A stretch of 64,000 nucleotides of DNA. It comes from Thiothrix eikelboomii (GTDB lineage: Bacteria > Pseudomonadota > Gammaproteobacteria > Thiotrichales > Thiotrichaceae). The stretch spans positions 309,948 through 373,947 of the forward strand of contig NZ_FUYB01000002.1 of the NCBI RefSeq assembly GCF_900167255.1, written 5' to 3'. Both the position numbers and the translations under genes were made by a program. Positions within the stretch are counted from its first letter, which is position 1, and the number at the start of each line of letters is the position of its first letter. Below are positions 16,779-23,943 of this stretch, in pieces. The notes under the pieces are model-generated. The model was not told the DNA's origin, made no database searches, and saw only the letters and a program-made list of their open reading frames with translations.

Positions 16779-17512
16779 GCAGACTCCTTCACATTAAAAT
16801 ACGGTGGCATCTGCTGTACATAGGCCAAATAGATCGCATCCAGCATCGACCATAAAACATCTAATTTAAATTTTAGAATTTGCAAAGCCCGCTGTTGTTG
16901 TTCATAGCTAGTGAAATGTTGCAAGGTCAACGCCAAACCATGATCAACGTCCCGATGAGCTTCCGTCAAACGATTGCGAAAATATTGCAAACCCGCATTA
17001 TCAATCCACGGATAATGATCGGGCCAACTTTGCAGACGCTGCTTATGCGCCGTTGGTGCAAATAACTCGGTCAGTGAAGAGCAAACACCTTCCTGCCAAG
17101 CTGCATCCCGCACAAAATTAATATAGGCATCGACCGCAAAACGCACGCCGGGTAAGACATGCCGCTGATCTAATAATTCCTCACGCGGTACACCGCAGGC
17201 CTCACCGAGACGAATCCAAGCTTCAATCCCACCATCGGAAATATGTGCAGCACTAGGTCCGCCATCATGATCTAAGATACGCTGAATCCAAATCCGGCGT
17301 ACCTCACGATCAGGGCAATTAAAAAGCAGGGCGGCATCTTTGCGCGGAATCGTCAGTTGATAATAAAAGCGGTTGGCGACCCAGCCACGCAATTGCTCAG
17401 CATTGAGCTTGCCTTCATACATCATGACTTGAAAGGGGTGGTGAACATGATAATAGCGCCCTAAAGCGCGTAATTGCTGTTCAAATTCGGTGGGGGTCCA
17501 AGCGGTGGCCAT
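16775..17512 (-). CDS. pqqC: Pyrroloquinoline-quinone synthase
   Basis: A 245-residue all-helical PqqC, with [17 protein letters not shown] near the N-terminus, the [15 protein letters not shown] substrate-binding segment and a C-terminal [14 protein letters not shown] helix. It catalyses the last, cofactorless oxidation and ring closure to PQQ. It is the first gene of pqqCDE and has its own promoter with a tandem GGTTGGG operator 52 bp upstream and a TATAAT hexamer at 17543-17548, so it does not depend on the pqqA promoter. Confidence 0.97.
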   Translation of the reverse strand: MATAWTPTEFEQQLRALGRYYHVHHPFQVMMYEGKLNAEQLRGWVANRFYYQLTIPRKDAALLFNCPDREVRRIWIQRILDHDGGPSAAHISDGGIEAWIRLGEACGVPREELLDQRHVLPGVRFAVDAYINFVRDAAWQEGVCSSLTELFAPTAHKQRLQSWPDHYPWIDNAGLQYFRNRLTEAHRDVDHGLALTLQHFTSYEQQQRALQILKFKLDVLWSMLDAIYLAYVQQMPPYFNVKESA

Positions 17513-17563
17513 GCACTAAGCTCCTCTTCTTAAGGCACTACTATTATAGTATGCGGATACTGT

Positions 17564-17581
17564 GGTTGGGAAAAGGTTGGG
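17564..17581 (-). promoter_or_regulatory. Tandem GGTTGGG operator and promoter of pqqCDE
   Basis: Exactly the same 18 bases as at 13869: GGTTGGG AAAA GGTTGGG. On the minus strand TATAAT (17543-17548) lies 15 bp downstream, so the proximal 7-mer occupies the position of the -35 box. This suggests activator-dependent transcription. Confidence 0.78.
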
Positions 17582-17592
17582 ACAGCGCCCAC

Positions 17593-19383
17593 TTACAAGG
17601 TTTGCCAGACCACTCGATCAAAACCCAAGGCAACCACGGCCATACAATATAAGCGCTGGGGTTCTTGGTACTTGTCCACTAAGACTGTGCGATAGTGTTG
17701 TAATTGCGCTAAGGCCGCTTGTAAAGCTGCTTGCACCGCCGGTAGTTGCATCAAATGCTCACGGGATTGTTCACGCACCTGTTCGCCTGTCAGCTTTAAG
17801 TCTGCTAGCGGCAGGTATTTGAATTCGAGTACCAGATCTTTTAGTGTCGGATACTGACGCATACTCGGACGAATGATGAGCACTAGATCGGCATAACGGC
17901 GTTGCAGAGCCGTTTCTGAATCCACCACGTAATAAATGTCGTTGAAGAGTAAGGTCAGGAACGCGGTCTTGATGGTGAGTTCATTGCTCCATGCATAATC
18001 ACGGTTATTGAAAGCAGCGAAGTATTTCTGCTCAAGATAATCAGCCAAGGGTTGCAGATCAGCGGTTTGATAGAATTTTTCGGCCAGATTGGCAACCGCA
18101 ATCCGGTCTTTGGGGGCTGGCAGAATGCGCTGGCGCAATTCATCCACATACAAAGCGCGGGTGACCAGATTAGGGATACCCAGCATCAGTTTGCCGAGCC
18201 TATCGGTATCAACAATCGTCAGCACTCCGAAATAATACAGCAATGACAATAGGTAACGTTCATCCTGTTGTAAATCGGCCAGTTTTTCTACTCCAAAACG
18301 ATTTTCCAGTACATCCAAGGTAATGGTGTTTTCTTCATCGAGAATCCGCTCTACCACATCCGTGCCACTGGGTTGGTTCGCCAAGTAACGAATACGCGCC
18401 GCATCCATCATGAGATTGCCGTCGAGCATCTGCCGGGGGGCTTTGCACTCATCCTGATAATGGCGCAGAAAATAGAAACACAAGATGGGATTGTAGAGGA
18501 GTGGCTGATCCAGTTGGTCACAGAAACGATAGCCGTTGTAAAACTGCTTCAAGGTTTGCAGCAAACCCTCACCTTGAGATTCATCTTGCCCACAGTCTTG
18601 CAAAACAGTAGTCACCAGTCCACCTAACTCCTGCTGGGTAAGGCCACACAAGGTGTTGAAACGAGGTTGCTGGGAAATATCCGTCGCCACATTATAACCG
18701 CTGGTCATATCCGCCAGCACCAAGGGGGATACGCCTGTAATGAATACCCGTGCAAGTTTGCCTTCAGCTGCACTGGTTTTGATGATCTTGAATAAACCTT
18801 TGAGAATGCCTTCACCTTCTAACAGTTCACGGTAAGGACGGCTATTGTGTGCATCTCTGACCAGGACTTCGTTGGCAAAATTGTCATATTCGTCGATTAA
18901 CAAGTAAATCTGATGTCCATGCTCTTGTACCACCGTCACCAACTCTTCAAACGACGACAAGGCATTGTCACGCAGCAAGTTCAGCTGCACGTCGGGTAGT
19001 TGTTCACGATATTGATTGACGAAACCCTGAATACGCACATTGAGGTGATCAAATAAGTTTTGCCTGATCTGTTCAGCACTGCCTTGTGCCAATACATTAG
19101 AGAAATCCCAGCGCAGAATCAGGTAACGGTTATGCTCCGGGGTAGAGTTATGCCCAACTTCCAAGCCGCTAAACAGAGTATCAAATTGGTCAGCGGTTTT
19201 GATGTCATAATAATTTGCCAGCATAGAGAGCAGCAGGGATTTACCAAAACGGCGCGGACGCAAAAACACGAGTTGCTTACCCGCTTCTTCCAGCAGGGGA
19301 AGATAGTGAGTACGGTCAAGATACAGATAGCCTTCCGTGCGGATGACGGGAAAATTACTAATGCCGTAGGGAAACCGAATCAT
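17593..19383 (-). CDS. AAA-ATPase-like / PD-(D/E)XK nuclease-like protein
   Basis: A 596-residue protein of the AAA-ATPase-like plus PDDEXK_9 family. The N-terminal FPYGISNFPVIRTEGYLYLDRT is followed by a P-loop-like RPRRFGKSLLLSMLANYY (about 42-59) and a Walker B-like YLLIDEYDNFANE near residue 160. The C-terminal region carries a nuclease-like D-x(n)-E-x-K arrangement (YADLVLIIRP ... LVLEFKYL, about 500-530). Such genes occur in many copies in some genomes and their function is unknown. It has its own AGGAGTG ribosome site and separates pqqB from pqqC, so it is probably an insertion. No terminal repeats were found. Confidence 0.8.
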   Translation of the reverse strand: MIRFPYGISNFPVIRTEGYLYLDRTHYLPLLEEAGKQLVFLRPRRFGKSLLLSMLANYYDIKTADQFDTLFSGLEVGHNSTPEHNRYLILRWDFSNVLAQGSAEQIRQNLFDHLNVRIQGFVNQYREQLPDVQLNLLRDNALSSFEELVTVVQEHGHQIYLLIDEYDNFANEVLVRDAHNSRPYRELLEGEGILKGLFKIIKTSAAEGKLARVFITGVSPLVLADMTSGYNVATDISQQPRFNTLCGLTQQELGGLVTTVLQDCGQDESQGEGLLQTLKQFYNGYRFCDQLDQPLLYNPILCFYFLRHYQDECKAPRQMLDGNLMMDAARIRYLANQPSGTDVVERILDEENTITLDVLENRFGVEKLADLQQDERYLLSLLYYFGVLTIVDTDRLGKLMLGIPNLVTRALYVDELRQRILPAPKDRIAVANLAEKFYQTADLQPLADYLEQKYFAAFNNRDYAWSNELTIKTAFLTLLFNDIYYVVDSETALQRRYADLVLIIRPSMRQYPTLKDLVLEFKYLPLADLKLTGEQVREQSREHLMQLPAVQAALQAALAQLQHYRTVLVDKYQEPQRLYCMAVVALGFDRVVWQTL

Positions 19384-19473
19384 GAACTCACTCCTGCTAG
19401 AGTATGCTCTTTAGGATAGCACAGAAGGGAAAACCCACTGTGTGCAGAAAACCTTCCTGCTTGGTCGGATGCG

Positions 19474-20391
19474 TCAAAGCTCCAACAGCATCCCATCCCA
19501 AGACACTTCAATTCCGGCCTGCGTTAATTCCGCACGCTCCACCGAAGTATCCTCCAAAATTGGATTCGTGTTATTAATATGAATTAGAATCTTGCGCGTC
19601 TTAGGGAAATTAGCTAGCCACTCGATCATGCCGCCTTTGCCTGACTGGGGCAGATGCCCCATTTCACGCGCTAATTTATGTCCAACTTGGCGGCGCGACA
19701 TTTCATCATCTGTCCAACAAGTACCATCGACTAATACCGCATTGGCCTTTGCAAAATAAGGCTGTAAATGCGGTTCAATTTCACCCAAGCCCGGTGCATA
19801 AAATAATTTACCGCCCGTCTGCGTATCTTCAAACCAGAATCCAAGATTGTCCCCTGCCGATGGCTGATGTCGATGCGGCGAATACGGCGGGGCTTTGCTA
19901 TGCAAAGGAACGGGGGTGATATTTAAGTGATCGAGCTTTGGAATCTTTAAAGCGGAACCATCCAACATCAAGCTGTGCCGATTGACCCCACAATAATGTG
20001 ACAGCATCGTTAATACCGGGAAGCCTGTAGTTAAATCTTCATACACCCGATCGGTGCAATATAACTCCAAAGGCTGTTTACTTTCGCGGAGGATCAATAA
20101 GCCTGTGGTGTGATCAATTTGGCTGTCCGCTAGCAATACTGCACTAATCCCCGAGTCACGCAAAGTGCGTGCAGGTTGTAAGTAGTGATGTAGGGTATTA
20201 ATTTGCGTGCGAATATCAGGAGAGGCATTCACTAAGACCCAGTGAACCTTATCAGTGGATACCGCAATCGAGGATTGCGTGCGTGCTTGGGCTTGGATCT
20301 TGCCATCGCGCACTCCCGCACACATCGGGCAATTACAATTCCACTGCGGGAATCCACCTCCCGCAGCAGAACCGAGTACTAAGACAAACAA
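19474..20391 (-). CDS. pqqB: PQQ biosynthesis protein B
   Basis: A 305-residue metallo-beta-lactamase-fold protein beginning VLGSAAGGGFPQWNCNCPMC, the PqqB hallmark, and containing DSQIDHTTGLL and HINNTNPIL. PqqB is an iron-dependent hydroxylase acting on the Glu-Tyr intermediate. The only possible start is TTG at 20391, four bases after the pqqA stop; no ATG or GTG lies between an upstream in-frame stop and this codon. Translation is probably coupled to pqqA. Confidence 0.95.
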   Translation of the reverse strand: MFVLVLGSAAGGGFPQWNCNCPMCAGVRDGKIQAQARTQSSIAVSTDKVHWVLVNASPDIRTQINTLHHYLQPARTLRDSGISAVLLADSQIDHTTGLLILRESKQPLELYCTDRVYEDLTTGFPVLTMLSHYCGVNRHSLMLDGSALKIPKLDHLNITPVPLHSKAPPYSPHRHQPSAGDNLGFWFEDTQTGGKLFYAPGLGEIEPHLQPYFAKANAVLVDGTCWTDDEMSRRQVGHKLAREMGHLPQSGKGGMIEWLANFPKTRKILIHINNTNPILEDTSVERAELTQAGIEVSWDGMLLEL

Positions 20392-20395
20392 GTGC

Positions 20396-20482
20396 TTAGC
20401 GATTCATGATGTACAGGTTGATTTCAAACCCATAACGCAGATCTTTAAACGCTGGCTTAGTCCATTTCAGTGATTTTTTCAT
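20396..20482 (-). CDS. pqqA: PQQ precursor peptide
   Basis: A 28-codon gene whose peptide begins MKKSLKWTKPAF and carries the conserved Glu20-x3-Tyr24 pair (FEINLY) that becomes PQQ. A GAGGAGC ribosome site lies 6 nt before the ATG. It is the first gene of pqqAB. It is often missed because of its size. No pqqF protease is present in the window, so leader processing must be encoded elsewhere. Confidence 0.97.
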   Translation of the reverse strand: MKKSLKWTKPAFKDLRYGFEINLYIMNR

Positions 20483-20529
20483 AAAATGCTCCTCATCAGT
20501 TTATCGGATTTTTAACTATAACTCATAAG

Positions 20530-20547
20530 GGTTGGGGAAAGGTTGGG
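20530..20547 (-). promoter_or_regulatory. Tandem GGTTGGG operator of pqqAB
   Basis: GGTTGGGGAAA followed by GGTTGGG: the same two 7-mers at the same 11-bp period as at 13869 and 17564, with one base changed in the linker. TATAGT on the minus strand (20515-20520) is 9 bp downstream, so the site overlaps the -35 region. Confidence 0.75.
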
Positions 20548-20571
20548 AAACTTTTAAATTTAACCAAAAAA

Positions 20572-20615
20572 TTAGCACTCCTTTTTAAATTTGAAAATGC
20601 TTAAAGCAATGCTAA
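20572..20615 (+). promoter_or_regulatory. Promoter with TTAGCA / TGCTAA inverted half-sites before the CoA-transferase
   Basis: TTAGCA at 20572 and TGCTAA at 20610 flank a TTGAAA -35-like hexamer (20591-20596). A TAACCT hexamer 16 bp later overlaps the second half-site. The same pair of half-sites flanks the promoter of the Liv operon (22792-22847), suggesting control by the TetR protein encoded between them. Confidence 0.45.
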
Positions 20616-20646
20616 CCTGAAGCTCAGTATCGGAGGAGTTAAGACG

Positions 20647-21801
20647 ATGATAGATCAAAGCTACCAGCCCTTAGCAGGTATTCGTGTAATAGAAATTAGC
20701 CACATGATTATGGGGCCTTCAGCTGGATTTTTTTTAGCTTCACTCGGCGCTGAAGTCATCAAAATCGAACCACCCGATGGCGATAACACTCGCAAACTTA
20801 CTGGCATGGGGCGAGGCTTTTACCCTAGTTTTAATCGAGGTAAAAAATCTGTGGTCTTAAACACTAAAACACCCGAAGGTTTAGCCACGCTTCATCAATT
20901 GATTAGCACTGCCGATGTCTTTTTAGAAAACTTCCGTGATGGCTCAATGGAAAAGCTAGGCTTAGCCCCTACTCAATTACAGGAAAAATATCCCACCCTG
21001 ATCATCGCTTCCTGCAAAGGCTTCTTACAAGGTCCGTATGAAAACCGCACTGCAATGGATGAGGTCGTGCAAATGATGACTGGCATGGCCTATATGACTG
21101 GGCCGAAAGGTCGCCCATTACGGATTGGCTCTTCGACAGTGGATATTACGGGCGGCTTATTCACCGCGTTTGGGGTGGTGGCTGCCTTATTTAAACGCCA
21201 GCAAGATGGCCTAGGCCATCAAATCCGCACGGGCCTATTTGAAAGTTGCCTACTACTAGTCATGCAGCACATGGTGCAATTTGATCTAGAAGGCACTGAA
21301 TCACCACCGATGCCAAATCGTGAGTTCTCGTGGCCGATTTATGACATCTTTACCACCCAAGATGAGCGGTCAATTTTCATTGGCGCGATTACAGGTGGGC
21401 ATTGGGAGCTGGTTTGTCGCTTATTAGGTTTGGAGGATTTACTCACTGCCCCGCGCTTGCAGACCCGGATGCAGCAGATCAACCATCGCGCATGGACGAT
21501 TCCGCTCGTCGCTGCTGCCGTCGCTAAACAGCCTTATGCAGAGCTAGCCGCTCAGTTAGAACAGCAAGGTATCCCGTTTGGACCAGTCTCACGGCCTGTT
21601 GAAATGTATGATGACCCCCATGTGAATCGTCCGAATGGTTTACTGAGCTCAGTGGATAATGAAACTGGGCAAATTTATCGTGCACCTGGCTTACCCTTTG
21701 AAGTCGATGGCCAAGCTTTATTTCCAACTGATCCCAATTTAGCCGCCATTGGTGAGCATACTGAAGAAATCTTGGCAGCCCTTCAAAAACCAGCACAGTA
21801 A
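20647..21801 (+). CDS. Class III (CaiB/BaiF family) CoA-transferase
   Basis: A 384-residue protein with GIRVIEISHMIMGPSAG at the N-terminus, GAEVIKIEPPDGD, and a TAMDEVVQ segment holding the likely catalytic Asp. The family moves CoA between acyl-CoA donors and carboxylic acids via an aspartyl-CoA thioester. A GGAGGAG ribosome site precedes the ATG. The neighbouring TetR gene is convergent, and the operator-like half-sites upstream match those before the Liv/beta-oxidation operon, so it probably activates an acid handled by that pathway. The substrate is not evident. Confidence 0.9.
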   Translation: MIDQSYQPLAGIRVIEISHMIMGPSAGFFLASLGAEVIKIEPPDGDNTRKLTGMGRGFYPSFNRGKKSVVLNTKTPEGLATLHQLISTADVFLENFRDGSMEKLGLAPTQLQEKYPTLIIASCKGFLQGPYENRTAMDEVVQMMTGMAYMTGPKGRPLRIGSSTVDITGGLFTAFGVVAALFKRQQDGLGHQIRTGLFESCLLLVMQHMVQFDLEGTESPPMPNREFSWPIYDIFTTQDERSIFIGAITGGHWELVCRLLGLEDLLTAPRLQTRMQQINHRAWTIPLVAAAVAKQPYAELAAQLEQQGIPFGPVSRPVEMYDDPHVNRPNGLLSSVDNETGQIYRAPGLPFEVDGQALFPTDPNLAAIGEHTEEILAALQKPAQ

Positions 21802-21805
21802 GCAT

Positions 21806-21834
21806 GAACCAAGCTTGATAATCAAGCTTGGTTC
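21806..21834. terminator. Bidirectional terminator between CoA-transferase and TetR gene
   Basis: GAACCAAGCTTGA, loop TAA, TCAAGCTTGGTTC: a perfect 13-bp stem just after the CoA-transferase stop. The stop codon of the convergent TetR gene lies inside the right arm, so the element overlaps its last codons. Confidence 0.8.
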
Positions 21835-22754
21835 TCCACCCCTAACCGCAGCATCTCAATCATCTGTGCGGCAATTTGTGCAGAGCTAAGTTTGCCCTCG
21901 TGATACCAGACATAGACCCAGTTCATCGCGCCTAATAGTTGTAAGCGTAACAGGGTACGATTCACGGCAGGCTTAAGCGGCAAAGCCGTAATTAAAGCTT
22001 TAATCACATCCTCATAAGCATCCCGATCAGCGCGAATCATCTCCAATAAACGTGGATGCCCCGTCAAAGCGAGGCTATGCCCGGTTAAGCGATCAATCGC
22101 CGAGCCGCCGACCATCCCATTAATATGCACCGTAAAGGCACGGGTTAAACGTTCCCAAGGATCGGTTGCCTCGTCCACCGCTGCTTGTAATTGCATCATC
22201 ACCGAGCGAAACCCCTCTTGATGCACTGCCATGTACAGCTCTTCTTTGGAAGAAAAATAATGATAAACCGACCCCGGCAATAAGCCTGCTTGCCCGGCAA
22301 TATCCCGAATCGTGGTACGGTCAAAACCTTGGGTCGAAAACAGTTCTGCGGCAGTATTCAAGATAATGCGCCGCCGATCCAAAGGCTCAAGCTCTGATTC
22401 TGGCACCGTGGCTAGTTCATCATCAGCAAGCTCCCCCTGAGCAAGACGAGTACTCAATAAGCCCCGCTCTAAATAACGGCGTTGATTAACCGTCAGGCTA
22501 GTTAAACAACCATCGTTTTCTGCGGCTAAAGCTTGTAAGCGCTTCACCGCCGTTTCTAAGCCATATTTTTGCCAAATATAGCGCACCCCAGAGGCCGAAA
22601 TTTGTAGGCCTGCCTTTTGTAAACGAGTGGCCACTGCCGCTTGCCCTAACTCAGGCAACTCACGGGCTAAACGCAAAATTTCAGTTTCTACTTGCTTCAT
22701 ATCCTCAGATCTTAATTCAGATCTTAGTTCAGACTGCTGCTCTGCTTGCTGCAT
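21822..22754 (-). CDS. TetR-family regulator with extra N-terminal helix-turn-helix
   Basis: The 310-residue protein is longer than usual for TetR (about 190-220). The TetR DNA-binding domain is at about 127-175 (RIILNTAAELFSTQGFDRTT, IAGQAGLLPGSVYHYFSSKEEL), followed by a ligand domain. Residues about 20-75 form a separate helix-turn-helix with LGQAAVATRLQKAGLQISASG and VRYIWQKYGL, a pattern typical of transposase and integrase winged helices. Near the start a short in-frame repeat (SELR twice) is encoded by a duplicated DNA segment. It is divergent from the Liv operon and likely represses it, probably responding to an acyl-CoA. An internal ATG at residue 19 is an alternative start. Confidence 0.83.
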   Translation of the reverse strand: MQQAEQQSELRSELRSEDMKQVETEILRLARELPELGQAAVATRLQKAGLQISASGVRYIWQKYGLETAVKRLQALAAENDGCLTSLTVNQRRYLERGLLSTRLAQGELADDELATVPESELEPLDRRRIILNTAAELFSTQGFDRTTIRDIAGQAGLLPGSVYHYFSSKEELYMAVHQEGFRSVMMQLQAAVDEATDPWERLTRAFTVHINGMVGGSAIDRLTGHSLALTGHPRLLEMIRADRDAYEDVIKALITALPLKPAVNRTLLRLQLLGAMNWVYVWYHEGKLSSAQIAAQMIEMLRLGVENQA

Positions 22755-22791
22755 ACTCTTTCGTCCTCTCGCTTATGACTAACTAAACAAA

Positions 22792-22850
22792 TTAGCACAA
22801 ACTAATTAATAAAACAACCGTTTGACAAGTTAGTTTTTAACTGCTAATTT
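22792..22850 (+). promoter_or_regulatory. Promoter and operator of the Liv/beta-oxidation operon
   Basis: A TTGACA hexamer (22822-22827) is followed at 17 bp by TAATTT (22845-22850). The inverted half-sites CAAATTAGCA (ending 22797) and TGCTAATTTG (22842-22851) flank it, the second overlapping the -10. This suits repression by the divergent TetR protein. Confidence 0.6.
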
Positions 22851-22905
22851 GCGAATCACTCAATCCCGCGCTAAGCGATCCATAATACGACAGGAGGAGG
22901 TCTAT

Positions 22906-23943
22906 GTGGATTTACAGATAGCCTTAATTCTCGGGCAAGATGGCATCACCAACGGTGCTATTTATGCGCTACTTGCGCTGGCTCTCGTCCTCGTGTTCGC
23001 TGTGACACGGGTCATTTTTATCCCTCAAGGTGAATTTGTAGCCTATGGCGCTTTGACGATGGCAACCCTGCAAACAGGTGCTGCACCTGCCACTATCTGG
23101 CTGTTAGTTGTTTTAGGAGTCATGGTTGCCTTATTGGATGGAATTCGCGCCGCCCGCTCAAAGCGTAATGACCGACTCATCAATATTTTGCTTTGGAATC
23201 TGGCTTATCCTCTGCTGCTGCTAGCAATTTTATTCTTATTACCACTAGCTAAACTCCCCCTATTAATACAAATGCTCCTAACCCTCGGCATCATTGTACC
23301 GATGGGACCGATGCTCTATCGCTTGGTGTATCAACCCTTAGCCGATGCTTCGGTTTTAATCCTGTTGATTTTATCGGTCGCTTTGCACTTATCACTGGTG
23401 GGTTTAGGTCTACTCTTTTTTGGAGCGGAGGGCCAACGCACCCCCGCTTTTAGTGAAGCGAGTTTTGATTTAGGCGCTTTGACGGTTTCAGGTCAAACCT
23501 TAGTGGTAGTTTTCACCTCACTGGCTTGTATCACGGCTTTGTATTTCTTCTTTGAACGCACCCTCTACGGCAAGGCCTTACGGGCGACCGCGATCAATCG
23601 CGTGGGTGCCCGCCTAATGGGGATACGCCCGGCTCTAGCAGGCAAAATCACGTTTTTTGTAGCGACTTTAATTGGTGCATTTTCAGGAGTATTGATTGCG
23701 CCGATCACTACGATCTACTACGACACTGGTTTCTTAATTGGCCTTAAAGGTTTCGTTGCCGCGATTATCGGCGGTTTAGCCAGTTATCCGCTGGCAGCCT
23801 TGGGCGCTTTATTAGTCGGTTTATTAGAGGCTTTCTCTTCATTCTGGGCCAGTGAATATAAAGAAGTGATTGTGTTCACGCTGATTATTCCAGTCTTGCT
23901 TTGGCGCTCACTGAAAAGCACGCAGGTGGAGGATGAAGAATGA
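22906..23943 (+). CDS. livH: Branched-chain amino acid-type ABC transporter permease
   Basis: A 345-residue LivH-type permease with the early LGQDGITNGAIYALLALALVLVF and IPQGEFVAYGAL segments and the C-terminal AAIIGGLASYPLAALGALLVGL. The start is GTG at 22906, since AGGAGGAGG ends 5 nt before it; an upstream ATG at 22849 has no ribosome site. It is longer than the usual 290-310 residues because of an inserted loop (about 70-130). It is the first gene of a ten-gene operon. In aromatic-acid clusters this transporter class often imports aromatic carboxylates rather than leucine. Confidence 0.9.
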   Translation: MDLQIALILGQDGITNGAIYALLALALVLVFAVTRVIFIPQGEFVAYGALTMATLQTGAAPATIWLLVVLGVMVALLDGIRAARSKRNDRLINILLWNLAYPLLLLAILFLLPLAKLPLLIQMLLTLGIIVPMGPMLYRLVYQPLADASVLILLILSVALHLSLVGLGLLFFGAEGQRTPAFSEASFDLGALTVSGQTLVVVFTSLACITALYFFFERTLYGKALRATAINRVGARLMGIRPALAGKITFFVATLIGAFSGVLIAPITTIYYDTGFLIGLKGFVAAIIGGLASYPLAALGALLVGLLEAFSSFWASEYKEVIVFTLIIPVLLWRSLKSTQVEDEE

